From NCBI GenBank assembly GCA_020404105.1, contig JADBWH010000118.1, positions 1-40,462 on the forward strand: a stretch of DNA of 40,462 bases. The letters are read 5' to 3'. Below the pieces are notes generated by a model. It was not told the DNA's origin. It made no database searches and saw only the letters and a program-made list of their open reading frames with translations. Origin of the DNA: Pseudanabaena sp. M53BS1SP1A06MG (GTDB lineage: Bacteria; Cyanobacteriota; Cyanobacteriia; Pseudanabaenales; Pseudanabaenaceae). The position numbers and the translations under genes were made by a program. This document shows, in pieces, positions 24,017 through 32,256 of this stretch; position 1 is the stretch's first letter, and the number at the start of each line of letters is the position of its first letter.

Positions 24017-24257
24017 TTAGAATCTCTGACAATAAAGCCTCGCTTTCTGTAATGCCGATGAAACCTTCTTGTCTGGCTTGATCTGCTTTTAGAGCCAAAA
24101 ATTGATTTTCTAAATCCAAAAATCTTTCAAATTCTTCAACCGACATCATAATGGCGACACTACGCCCTTTTTTGGCTATTTGCACTGGTTCTCTACGAGC
24201 TAAGTCTAATAGTTCGCCAAAGCGGTTTTTAGCTTCTGATGCACCTAATGTTTTCAT
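24009..24257 (-). CDS. Phd/YefM-type antitoxin
   Basis: An 82-residue Phd/YefM antitoxin: MKTLGASEAKNRFGELLDLAR, then PVQIAKKGRSVAIMMSVEEFERF, the DNA-binding half. The tail (QEGFIGITESEALLSEIL) should cover the toxin. I chose ATG 24257, which has AGGAA at proper spacing and matches the family start; the longer frame begins at 24275. Confidence 0.88.
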   Translation of the reverse strand: MKTLGASEAKNRFGELLDLARREPVQIAKKGRSVAIMMSVEEFERFLDLENQFLALKADQARQEGFIGITESEALLSEILNA

Positions 24258-24317
24258 GGTAATAGTTCCTAGCACTGTTGTTAGCCATTATAACCATATT
24301 GGCTATTTTAGCTATTA

Positions 24318-24820
24318 TCGCCCCCTCAAAAAATCAAACAAACAGCGATCGCCTATCCATTCCCATAACCATCGATCGCCACTCAAAAAAATAAACCAAT
24401 CAGCGATCGCCTATCCATCCCTACAAACAACGAACGCCCCTCTAAAAAATCAGCCAAACAGCGATCGCCTATCCACCCCATAAACAGCGATCGCCCCCAC
24501 AATCAAATCAACCAAACAGCGATCGCCTATCCATCCTCACAAACAGCGATCGCCCCTCAAAAAAATAACCAACCTGCGATCGCCTATCCATCCTCACAAA
24601 CAGCGATCGCCACTTTACAAAAATCAAACACCGATCGCCTATCAAAAAAATCAATCAACCAGCGATCGCCTATCCATTCCCACAACCAGCGATCGCCTCT
24701 CAACAAATTAACCAAACAGCGATCGCCTATCCATCCCATAGCCAGCGATCGCCCCTCAAAAAATCAATCAAACAGCGATCGCTTCTCAAAAAAATCAACT
24801 AAACAGCGATCGCCTCAATC
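24318..24820. repeat. HIP1 spacer array, block 5 (largest)
   Basis: Fourteen perfect HIP1 octamers in about 470 bp. Start-to-start distances alternate between 26-27 and 30-32 bp, with 58-59 where one octamer has mutated. The spacers are of two kinds: CTATCCATCC…AAACA and CCCTCAAAAAATCAACCAAACA. It lies 3' of the Uma2 gene and 5' of the Phd gene. Confidence 0.92.
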
Positions 24821-24847
24821 ACAATCTATCAAACAAGAAAAAATAAA

Positions 24848-25324
24848 TTATCGTTTAATTTGCTTCGGAAAATCAGGGACTAGCAATGATTGCTCTAGTT
24901 CCCCTTGCTCATTATAAAATCTTATTCTACCTTGTTCATTACACAGCCACACTTCAAGAGCTTGAGCTTCAAAATACAACTTCTTCTTAAATTCCATTTC
25001 ACCCAAAGTGTTGCCGATAGATTTAACTTCTATACAAATTTCTGGGGCAATAGAGGCTGACACTTCATCTTGGATTTTGTCAAATCTTGCTTCCGAACAC
25101 CAGACAACATCAGCAACCTTAACTCCATCTGTTGTGTCGATCGCACATTCTGGCATTACTTCTCCATTGTTTAATAAAGATTCCAATAGACGTTGGATTC
25201 TCCCTTGATGAAAAGAATGTTTGATTTTGACTGGACTCATAACGATTTGCCCCCACTTATTTAGCTCAATTTTGAAGGGTAAATCTTGTAGCTGTCTATT
25301 CTCACAAACTTCTTCCCATTTCAT
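24848..25324 (-). CDS. Uma2 family (DUF820) nuclease-like protein
   Basis: A 158-residue Uma2/DUF820 protein with a PD-(D/E)xK core: Asp72 (VADVVW), then PEICIEVKS with Glu99 and Lys101. Late positions EMEFKKKLYFEAQALEVWLC are typical. These proteins are highly expanded in cyanobacteria, and their role is unknown although a DNase fold is expected. Catalytic residues are intact. HIP1 blocks flank the gene on both sides. Confidence 0.9.
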   Translation of the reverse strand: MKWEEVCENRQLQDLPFKIELNKWGQIVMSPVKIKHSFHQGRIQRLLESLLNNGEVMPECAIDTTDGVKVADVVWCSEARFDKIQDEVSASIAPEICIEVKSIGNTLGEMEFKKKLYFEAQALEVWLCNEQGRIRFYNEQGELEQSLLVPDFPKQIKR

Positions 25325-25404
25325 AATTAATTACCTAGAGCAATTAATATAATCATAACTTATTTGTCAATATTTTAGACGACATGGCGATAGCCCCAAC
25401 CTCA

Positions 25405-25712
25405 AACTCATAACCAGCGATCGCCTATCCATCCCTACAAACAACGAACGCCCCTCTAAAAAATCAGCCAAACAGCGATCGCCTATCCACCCCATAAACA
25501 GCGATCGCCACTTTACAAAAATCAAACACCGATCGCCTATCAAAAAAATCAATCAACCAGCGATCGCCTATCCATTCCCACAACCAGCGATCGCCACTTT
25601 ACAAAAATCAAACATCGATCGCCTATCAAAAAAATCAATCAACCAGCGATCGCCTATCCATTCCCACAACCAGCGATCGCCCCTCTAAAAATTAAAGTAA
25701 GGCGATCGCCTT
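25405..25712. repeat. HIP1 spacer array, block 6
   Basis: Positions 25417-25508 are identical to 24403-24494 in block 5. They are followed by two tandem copies of an 86-bp unit (25501-25586 and 25587-25672) that is present once in block 5 (24603-24688). It ends near the YgiT-type gene's stop codon. Confidence 0.92.
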
Positions 25713-25716
25713 ATTA

Positions 25717-25959
25717 TTAAGCTGATTTTAGGTGAGTGACTGGAATTTGCTCAATTCTCTCAGGAGAGCTTTTGCCAGTTGCAACGGCATGGACAGCATG
25801 AAGAATATCGGCTGAATAGTAGCGATTACGGCAATTATCACAAACACCAATGGTTACATTTTCGAGGATGACAAATCCATCTCTATGTTTGAAAACCTGC
25901 TGTTTAATGGTTCGAGGTTGAACTGTTCCTTCACAATACTCGCATTGATATCCATACAT
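25717..25959 (-). CDS. YgiT-type zinc finger protein (MqsA N-domain-like antitoxin)
   Basis: An 80-residue protein with two CxxC pairs (Cys6/Cys9 and Cys40/Cys43) that form the YgiT-type zinc finger, and a C-terminal acidic/basic tail. It follows the DUF4258 gene by four bases (TAATCTTATG), the normal order for DUF4258-YgiT pairs. I use ATG 25959 because the longer frame overlaps the previous gene and lacks the family start. Confidence 0.88.
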   Translation of the reverse strand: MYGYQCEYCEGTVQPRTIKQQVFKHRDGFVILENVTIGVCDNCRNRYYSADILHAVHAVATGKSSPERIEQIPVTHLKSA

Positions 25960-25963
25960 AAGA

Positions 25964-26299
25964 TTAGACCTCAAGTTCAGTAATTTCATAAACTGTGATG
26001 ATTAGATAGCGTCCGTTGCTAAGAAAACGTCCAACCACGCCAACTGGCGTTTGTTGATCTAGTGCAGTTCCAGCTACGACATATTTTGTGCCTCTCGGAT
26101 CATCTTTTTCTACTCGAATAATACGACCACTCAAAACTGCTTCCTCAATGTCTAAAATAGTTAGCAGATCTTCTGCCATTTCTTCCATTGCATGGGCGGT
26201 AATATCATACTGACGGAGACGAATCTTTTCTCTGATGCAGTAAATGTCGTTTGGTGGCACTTGTTTAGTTGCGATCGCTACTCTAGTTAATAATAGCAA
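25964..26299 (-). CDS. DUF4258 toxin-like protein
   Basis: A protein of up to 111 residues with the DUF4258 features REKIRLRQYDITAHAMEEM, GRIIRVEKDDPRGTKYVVAG and the closing YLIITVYEI. DUF4258 is related to RelE-like toxins. The first ~18 residues are unusual, and a GTG in frame near PPNDIY may be the true start. It is the first gene of the pair; HIP1 block 7 lies upstream. Confidence 0.82.
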   Translation of the reverse strand: MLLLTRVAIATKQVPPNDIYCIREKIRLRQYDITAHAMEEMAEDLLTILDIEEAVLSGRIIRVEKDDPRGTKYVVAGTALDQQTPVGVVGRFLSNGRYLIITVYEITELEV

Positions 26300-26321
26300 T
26301 TTATTCGCAATCCTTGTTTCA

Positions 26322-26745
26322 TCGCCCCTCCACCCTCAACAAACAGCGATCGCCTATTCACCAAAAATTAAAGCAAGGTGATCGCCTATTCATTTACCAT
26401 AAACAGCGATCGCCTATCCATTCCTCAACAAACAGCGATCGCCCCTCAAAAAAATCAACCAACCAACCAGCGATCGCCTATCCAATCACCAACAAACAGC
26501 GATCGCCCCTCTAAAAAATAAACCAAACAGCGATCGCCTATCCATCCCTACAAACAACGAACGCCCCTCAAAAAAATCAGCCAAACAGCGATCGCCTATC
26601 CATCCCATAAACAGCGATCGCCCCTCAAAAAAATCAACCAACCAGCGATCGCCTACTCATCCTCACAAACAGCGATCGCCTATCTAATCTCCAACAACCA
26701 GCGATCGCCCCTCTAAAAAATCAACCAAACAGCGATCGCCCCGTT
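26322..26745. repeat. HIP1 spacer array, block 7
   Basis: A large array between two divergent cassettes, the only array not situated 3' of a minus-strand gene. It shares with blocks 5 and 6 a unit with a decayed octamer (AACGAACGCCCCTC). A promoter for each neighbour should lie at its edges. Confidence 0.88.
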
Positions 26746-26791
26746 ATTTCGTCTATGATAAAAATGTAGATTGAGATTTAATAAATAATTT

Positions 26792-26989
26792 ATGTTAAAT
26801 TTACAGCTAGAAGAGCTAAAACCTTTACTCAAGGAAGTCTTGCACGAGTTGCTAATGCAAGAACGTAGCTGGATTTTAGATTTATTTTATGAGGCTATGG
26901 AAGATGTGGCGATGGCAAAAGCGATCGCTGAGGGGAAAGATAGTGAGAATGTGGGAAGAGATGAAATATTTGAATTGTTTGAGCGCTAA
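26792..26989 (+). CDS. Small antitoxin paired with RelE-type toxin
   Basis: A 65-residue acidic helical protein (LEELKPLLKEVLHELLMQERSWILDLFYEAMEDVAMAKAIAEG). It lies two bases before the toxin gene. The final EGKDSENVGRDEIFELFER resembles RelB-like tails. The assignment is supported mainly by position. Confidence 0.75.
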   Translation: MLNLQLEELKPLLKEVLHELLMQERSWILDLFYEAMEDVAMAKAIAEGKDSENVGRDEIFELFER

Positions 26990-26991
26990 GT

Positions 26992-27258
26992 ATGCAGGTT
27001 GAGTTTCGTAAGACTTTTAAGCAAGATTTAAAAAACCTCAAAGATAGTAAAGTTCTGAAACGTATTCAAAAAGTCGTTGAAGAAGTTGAATTAGCGAATG
27101 GCTTGTCAGATATACGCAATATCAAATTGCTTCAGGGACATGAAGATTTTTACCGAATCCGCGTGGGTGATTATCGTATTGGATTATTTGTAGAGAGGGA
27201 AACTATAGCTTTTGTTCGAGTTTTACATCGTAAGGAAGTTTATCGTTATTTTCCTTAA
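26992..27258 (+). CDS. RelE family toxin
   Basis: An 88-residue toxin: VEFRKTFKQDLKNLKDSKVLKRIQKVVEEVE, then IKLLQGHEDFYRIRVGDYRIGLFVE and the tail VRVLHRKEVYRYFP. All segments of the RelE fold and the His-Arg…Tyr tail are present. It is convergent with xisI copy 2 across HIP1 block 8. Confidence 0.87.
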   Translation: MQVEFRKTFKQDLKNLKDSKVLKRIQKVVEEVELANGLSDIRNIKLLQGHEDFYRIRVGDYRIGLFVERETIAFVRVLHRKEVYRYFP

Positions 27259-27293
27259 AGCTAAGTCTCTGTGATGACCTTCAAACTTTTCGC

Positions 27294-27394
27294 CCCTCAA
27301 AAAACAAATAAAAAATCAATCAAACAGCGATCGCCTATCCAACCACTACAAACCGCGATCGCCACCCCTAAAAAATAAATTAAGCAGCGATCGC
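27294..27394. repeat. HIP1 spacer array, block 8
   Basis: Three HIP1-type sites with the two spacer kinds between convergent relE and xisI genes. The last octamer (27387-27394) overlaps the TAG stop of xisI copy 2. Confidence 0.8.
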
Positions 27395-27735
27395 TAAGCT
27401 ACCGCAAACTCAGTTAACTTCCGAGTCTCAGGATCATGAAAAGCCAAAACAATATCAGACTTAGGAATATCTTCCCTTAACAACTCGTTTGCAATACCCT
27501 CCTCTGTCCAATCATCCTCAATATAAATCTTTTGATTTTTAATACGGATATGTACCTGAATATTTCTATATTTTCTCTTGTCTTGCCAACCCATTAAAAA
27601 CCAAAAATATTGATCGTGAATCTCATCAAAAACTAGACAGCTCTCTCTTTCTCTAATATTAGAATTAGAAGCCCAGCTATGATACTCAGTCAAAATCTTT
27701 TTGATGACATCACGATACTTATCTAATCTATCCAT
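27394..27735 (-). CDS. xisI: XisI family protein, copy 2
   Basis: A 113-residue paralogue of the protein at 22844-23185. The C-terminal quarter is nearly identical in protein and DNA, whereas the N-terminal half has diverged (YRDVIKKILTEYHSWASNSN; CLVFDEIHDQYFWFLMGW). The 13-bp overlap with xisH is kept. The stop codon touches a HIP1 octamer as in copy 1. Confidence 0.92.
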   Translation of the reverse strand: MDRLDKYRDVIKKILTEYHSWASNSNIRERESCLVFDEIHDQYFWFLMGWQDKRKYRNIQVHIRIKNQKIYIEDDWTEEGIANELLREDIPKSDIVLAFHDPETRKLTEFAVA

Positions 27736-28139
27736 TGTAAGATTTCCTCCTGCATTGTATTCACAACCAATAACTTAATTGAATCTATGCGTATCAGGTC
27801 TTGAATTGAATCTCTTAGAAAAAAGTTTTGATAACTACTTTCCTTGATGGCTAGATAAAGAGCGTATTCAGGAGCAGTTAACTGGATTAAATTTCGATAG
27901 AGAATGTACTGCCCTAATGCTAATTCAAAATCTCGCATTGGTGAAGGACTTAAAAAACTTTTAACCTCAACCACAATTTTTTTGCCTTGTCGTTCAGCCG
28001 CGATCGGCTTCTCGGCGGCTAAGTCAGCGAACAAATCAACATCCTTATATCGAATCAAATAAGGGTCAGCCGTGATCACCCAGCCATCTTTGATGAGGGC
28101 ATTTTTTATTGCATCATGATAAAGGTCTTTGGCTGGCAT
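27723..28139 (-). CDS. xisH: XisH family protein, copy 2
   Basis: A 138-residue XisH paralogue (KDLYHDAIKNALIKDGWVITADPY). The nuclease-like pattern Asp39…Glu58-Val-Lys60 is intact. It is the left-most island gene next to acnB, separated from it by the acnB terminator at 28156-28187. The pair is collinear with copy 1, about 4.5 kb away in the same direction. Confidence 0.92.
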   Translation of the reverse strand: MPAKDLYHDAIKNALIKDGWVITADPYLIRYKDVDLFADLAAEKPIAAERQGKKIVVEVKSFLSPSPMRDFELALGQYILYRNLIQLTAPEYALYLAIKESSYQNFFLRDSIQDLIRIDSIKLLVVNTMQEEILQWID

Positions 28140-28155
28140 AGCTCTAAATCTAAAA

Positions 28156-28187
28156 AATGAGGGTGAACTAATTCATCCACCCCCATT
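28156..28187 (-). terminator. acnB intrinsic terminator
   Basis: On the minus strand AATGGGGGTG pairs with CACCCTCATT (one mismatch) and is followed by TTTTTTAG. It begins 17 bp after the acnB stop. Confidence 0.8.
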
Positions 28188-28204
28188 ATACGCAAAAAAG
28201 TTAA

Positions 28205-30805
28205 CTACTTCGCGCCTACAGGTATACCCAAAATGTCCTCAATGCGCGGCATATCCTCTATGGCAATCACCCGACCTTGATCTTCAAAATTGCTAATCTG
28301 GTCGAAGTTGAGATAGCGATAGAGGTCACTGGCAAAAGGATCGATTTTCTTGGTGACGATCGCTTGATATTCTTCCACAGTTGGAATCTTGCCTAGTAAG
28401 GCACAGACTGCCGCGAGTTCGGCGGAACCGAGATAGACTTGAGCATCCTTGCCCATGCGGTTATTGAAGTTGCGGGTGGAAGTGGAGAAGACGGTCGCGC
28501 CATCAGCAACACGGGCTTGATTGCCCATGCAGAGAGAGCATCCGGGAACTTCTGTTCTGGCTCCAGCCACACCAAAGGTGCTGTAGATTCCTTCTTCTTT
28601 GAGTTGGAACTCGTCCATGCGGGTAGGTGGTGCGACCCAGAGACGTGCCTTGACGGCGGCTTCCTTTTCGAGAACCTTGGCGGCGGCGCGGTAATGTCCG
28701 ATATTGGTCATGCAGGAACCGATAAATACCTCATCCACGCGATCGCCTGCTACTTCGGAGAGCAACTTCACATTGTCAGGATCGTTAGGTGCAGCCACAA
28801 TTGGCTCCTTGATTTCATTGAGATCGATCTCGATGATTTCTGCATATTCCGCATCAGGATCGGCTTCCATTAATACAGGATTGGCAAGCCATTCTTCCAT
28901 TTTGGCGATACGACGTAAGAGGGTCTTGGCATCGCTATAGCCGCGAGCGATCATGTTCTTCATGAGAGCAACATTCGATCGCAAATATTCGGCAACGGTC
29001 TCTGTGCTGAGCTTGATCGTACTACCAGAGCAGGAACGCTCGGCAGTGGCATCGGTGAGTTCAAAGGCTTGTTCCACTTTGAGATCTGGCAAACCTTCGA
29101 TTTCCATAATCCGACCTGCGAAGACATTCTTTTTGTTCTTCTTTTCAACGGTGAGCAAGCCGCGTTGAATGGCAACGTAGGGAATCGCATTGACGATATC
29201 GCGCAGTGTTACCCCCAGTTGCAATTCGCCTTTGAAGCGAACTAGTACCGATTCGGGCATATCGAGAGGCATGATACCAAGGGCAGCAGCAAAGGCAACC
29301 AGTCCTGAACCTGCGGGGAAGGAAATGCCCAAGGGGAAACGGGTATGGGAATCGCCACCAGTACCAACGGTATCGGGCAGAAGCATTCTATTTAACCAAG
29401 AATGGATAATGCCATCGTTAGGACGTAGAGCTATGCCGCCACGATTGGAGAAGAAGTCGGGAAGTTCTTTATGGGTTTTGATGTCGGTGGGTTTGGGATA
29501 GGCGGCGGTGTGGCAGAAGCTCTGCATCACCAAGTCAGCGCTAAATCCTAAGCAAGCGAGTTCTTGCAACTCATCGCGAGTCATGGGACCTGTGGTATCT
29601 TGAGAGCCAACGGTGGTCATCAAGGGTTCGCAGGAAGTGTAGGGACGCACACCAGCCACACCGCAAGCTTTGCCCACCATCTTTTGCGCGAGGGTGTAGC
29701 CTTTGCCTGTGTCGGTGGGAGTGGCAGGAAGGATGAACACATCACTGGCAGGAAGTCCCAGAGCCTGACGGGTTCTGGCGGTGAGACTACGACCGATTAA
29801 GAGGGGAATGCGTCCACCTGCGCGAACTTCATCGGCGATCGTGTCGGGGGTGAGGCTGAATGTGGAGAGAGTTTCACCTGCGGCGTTGGTGATTTTGCCT
29901 AAGCGAGTGTGAATTGTAATCACATCGCCAGTTTCCAATTTGGTGACATCACACTGAATTGGTAAGGCTCCTGCGTCTTCAGCAGTGTTAAAGAAGATCG
30001 GCGCGATCGTACTTCCTAAAATCACACCGCCCGATCGCTTGTTGGGAATGAAGGGAATGTCGTTGCCAATGTGCCACAGCACTGAGTTAATCGCAGATTT
30101 GCGCGAAGAACCTGTTCCCACGACATCACCGACAAAGGCGACGGGATGACCCTTTTGCTTGAGTTCGGCAATGGTTTGCAGACCATCGGGAATGCGTGAC
30201 TCCAACATACAGAGAGCATGGAGAGGAATGTCGGGACGGGAGAAGGCTTGAGAAGCGGGTGAGAAGTCATCGGTATTGATTTCACCTGTGACTTTAAATA
30301 CGGTCACGGTAACAGTTTCAGGTAAGGCGGGGCGACTGGTAAACCATTCGGCAGCAGCCCATGAATCGATGACGGCTTTAGCTCTGGCGTTAGTTTGCGA
30401 TAATTCTAAAACTTGATTAAAGGCATCAAATACTAAGAGGGTTTTCTTGAGAGCCGTTGCCGCCAAGTCGCCTAAATCGTCATTGCTTAACAAACCAATC
30501 AAGGTCTGCACGTTATAGCCACCGACCATCGTGCCGAGTAGTTCCACCGCATAGGCAGGGGATACTAGGGGAGATGTACTTTCACCCTTAGCGATCGCCG
30601 TTAGCCATCCTGCTTTTACATAGGCAGCTTGATCGACTCCAGGGGGAACGCGATCGCGTAGTAACGCTAGTAAAAATTCCTCTTCGCCTGCGGGGGGATT
30701 TTGCAATAGCTCACAGAGGGCTGAGGCTTGCTGAGCATTGAGGGGGAGAGGGGGAATTCCTTGGGCTGCGCGATCGGCAACATGGTCACGGTAGTCTGAT
30801 AACAT
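28205..30805 (-). CDS. acnB: Aconitate hydratase B
   Basis: An 866-residue AcnB, which interconverts citrate and isocitrate in the TCA cycle. An N-terminal HEAT-like domain (1-~160) comes before the swivel domain ([16 protein letters not shown]) and the catalytic domains, unlike AcnA order. The three [4Fe-4S] ligands are Cys698 (GSCMTN), Cys756 and Cys759 (GCSLCMGNQ). Length equals that of E. coli AcnB (865). It is transcribed alone, with an intrinsic terminator after it. Antisense frames along it are coding shadows. Confidence 0.96.
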   Translation of the reverse strand: MLSDYRDHVADRAAQGIPPLPLNAQQASALCELLQNPPAGEEEFLLALLRDRVPPGVDQAAYVKAGWLTAIAKGESTSPLVSPAYAVELLGTMVGGYNVQTLIGLLSNDDLGDLAATALKKTLLVFDAFNQVLELSQTNARAKAVIDSWAAAEWFTSRPALPETVTVTVFKVTGEINTDDFSPASQAFSRPDIPLHALCMLESRIPDGLQTIAELKQKGHPVAFVGDVVGTGSSRKSAINSVLWHIGNDIPFIPNKRSGGVILGSTIAPIFFNTAEDAGALPIQCDVTKLETGDVITIHTRLGKITNAAGETLSTFSLTPDTIADEVRAGGRIPLLIGRSLTARTRQALGLPASDVFILPATPTDTGKGYTLAQKMVGKACGVAGVRPYTSCEPLMTTVGSQDTTGPMTRDELQELACLGFSADLVMQSFCHTAAYPKPTDIKTHKELPDFFSNRGGIALRPNDGIIHSWLNRMLLPDTVGTGGDSHTRFPLGISFPAGSGLVAFAAALGIMPLDMPESVLVRFKGELQLGVTLRDIVNAIPYVAIQRGLLTVEKKNKKNVFAGRIMEIEGLPDLKVEQAFELTDATAERSCSGSTIKLSTETVAEYLRSNVALMKNMIARGYSDAKTLLRRIAKMEEWLANPVLMEADPDAEYAEIIEIDLNEIKEPIVAAPNDPDNVKLLSEVAGDRVDEVFIGSCMTNIGHYRAAAKVLEKEAAVKARLWVAPPTRMDEFQLKEEGIYSTFGVAGARTEVPGCSLCMGNQARVADGATVFSTSTRNFNNRMGKDAQVYLGSAELAAVCALLGKIPTVEEYQAIVTKKIDPFASDLYRYLNFDQISNFEDQGRVIAIEDMPRIEDILGIPVGAK

Positions 30806-30963
30806 ACGGTGTTATTTTTAATTCTTGAGTTGAGGTGGAATAGGCTGTGAGATTATGTCTCCAATGGGGGAACATTCTTACAACCTAATCTAGGATTGTT
30901 ACATTATCGATCCTATTAAACTTTGGTACGTAAATTATGTTGGCTAGGATGCGATTTACTCAT

Positions 30964-31602
30964 TTAAGGATGAACCTGTCCTAAAATTGCACCGAGGCGA
31001 TCATAGTCATCTTTGAGTAAAATGCTGAGTTTACGTCCTGCTTGGACTAGCCAATTGCGATCGCATTTACGCACCTGATAGACATTGCGTAGGACTGCGG
31101 CAATTAGCTCATCGACAGGAGCATTAGTCATTTGGACTAAAGTTCTCAAAAAATTTAACTCTTCCGTGAAGTTCTCAATTTCATCTTCTTCGCAAGCATA
31201 AACAGCTTGATGGATTTGAGGCGGTTGTGAGGGAAGATGCTGATAGATATTACCAACGGCTCTAAAACCGAGCAGTACGACTTTGATTTCCGAACGGAGC
31301 ATCGCGAAAATTTGGGGTTGCTGTTCGCGTAACTCTTGGAGACTCAGACCTAAAGCCACGGCTCGATGCACAGAATCAATCGGTGCAGTGGTTGCATGAT
31401 AAACCACACCATAGGCAACGATATCGCTGGTTTCGTCCTGTTGTTGCGATTTCACCCAACTACCAAAGGCGGGCATCACAGGAAAATCCAAATTATCTGG
31501 CTCAAGGCACTGCGCGAGAAATTCTGTGGTGGAAGTTGCCACAACCTCAGCAAGATGTTTAGGATGGCGATCGCGACTAGATTGCAGCAAAGGTAAAAGC
31601 AT
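30964..31602 (-). CDS. Conserved cyanobacterial protein, HAS-barrel-like
   Basis: About 212 residues. The sequence HPKHLAEVVATSTTEFLAQCLEP, then FGSWVKS, then YGVVYHATTAPIDSVHRAVALGLSLQELREQQPQIFAMLRSE matches a cyanobacterial family I recall as having an N-terminal HAS-barrel domain. Function unknown. I chose ATG 31602 because GAGGGA stands six bases ahead; the longer frame begins at a TTG at 31614. It lies 20 bp after the YbjN-like gene at 31622 and may share its transcript. Confidence 0.7.
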   Translation of the reverse strand: MLLPLLQSSRDRHPKHLAEVVATSTTEFLAQCLEPDNLDFPVMPAFGSWVKSQQQDETSDIVAYGVVYHATTAPIDSVHRAVALGLSLQELREQQPQIFAMLRSEIKVVLLGFRAVGNIYQHLPSQPPQIHQAVYACEEDEIENFTEELNFLRTLVQMTNAPVDELIAAVLRNVYQVRKCDRNWLVQAGRKLSILLKDDYDRLGAILGQVHP

Positions 31603-31621
31603 GAAGTCCCTCAAATATCAG

Positions 31622-32071
31622 TTAAATATCAAATAGAGAATCGGCAGCCCTTCGACCACCCCAACGCTTCACAATCAGATCATCATAGTGAACAGCACTT
31701 TCTAAGACTTCGGTCAGCGCCAGCTTAAACTCATTTTGTTGACAAGATGTACCGAGCAAAGTCACATGAAACCTAACATCCCCATCCTCTGGCATACTAA
31801 ATCCCCCAAAACGAAACACATCATTCTGCTTGAGCAAATAGAGCATCAGATCATCACTCACTTCCACTGCCGTTGCGGCATATGCCCAAATATAAATAAT
31901 TGACTCTGTTTTATAAAAAGGTCGAATTTCTACCAGTACGGTTGCGGAGCCGAATTGCAAGCTAAAAATGGGATTATGAGCGATGGGATAGGATATGCGA
32001 TCGCAAAGTTCAGGTAGCCAATCAGCTACTTTTTGATAACAGGATTTTTGTGCTTCTGTCTGAAAATTCAC
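31622..32071 (-). CDS. YbjN-like (T3SS-chaperone-fold) protein, paralogue A
   Basis: A 149-residue protein with the pattern FGSATVLVEIRPF, IYIWAYAATAVEVSDDLMLYLLKQN, FGGFSMPEDGDVRFHVTLLG. This resembles YbjN / CesT-like chaperone-fold proteins frequent in cyanobacteria, probably cytoplasmic. It is a tandem paralogue of the gene at 32257-32700 (same motif order, perhaps 40% identity by eye). Partner and function are unknown. Confidence 0.72.
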   Translation of the reverse strand: MNFQTEAQKSCYQKVADWLPELCDRISYPIAHNPIFSLQFGSATVLVEIRPFYKTESIIYIWAYAATAVEVSDDLMLYLLKQNDVFRFGGFSMPEDGDVRFHVTLLGTSCQQNEFKLALTEVLESAVHYDDLIVKRWGGRRAADSLFDI

Positions 32072-32222
32072 GCTTCAAATTTACCATTGATCAAAACCAC
32101 TAAAAGTTTAACCCAATCTTAGAAGTTTTCAAGACTTGAGAGATACACTCCCTTTGTGAGCATACCTCTCTTAATAATTATTTATAGCCATGAAAGTTTT
32201 GCTTAAGACATAAACCCCAAAC

Positions 32223-32255
32223 AAATGAAGGCGACGCTTCGCGTCGCCTTCATTT
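32223..32255. repeat. Perfect 15-bp hairpin AAATGAAGGCGACGC
   Basis: Loop TTC, directly 3' of the stop codon of the YbjN-like paralogue B on the minus strand. It could act as that gene's terminator, but it belongs in design to the dispersed GCTTCGC-core hairpins. Confidence 0.75.
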
Positions 32256-32256
32256 A

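Noticed and set aside
24151-26514. Open frames through HIP1 arrays (for example 24151-24483 +, 25367-25552 -, 26314-26514 +)
   Set aside because: They consist of repeated Ile-Gly-Asp-Arg or Asn-Ser-Asp-Arg type peptides produced by the array and lack family similarity or a ribosome site.
24318-26745. CRISPR array
   Set aside because: The repeats are only 8 bp (HIP1), the spacers recur as two fixed types and are not unique, and there are no cas genes.
17300-28140. Chromosomal integron
   Set aside because: No tyrosine integrase gene and no attC-like imperfect hairpins with the conserved core; separators are HIP1 arrays.
28439-28873. 144-codon frame antisense to acnB
   Set aside because: Shadow of a highly conserved gene with strong codon bias.
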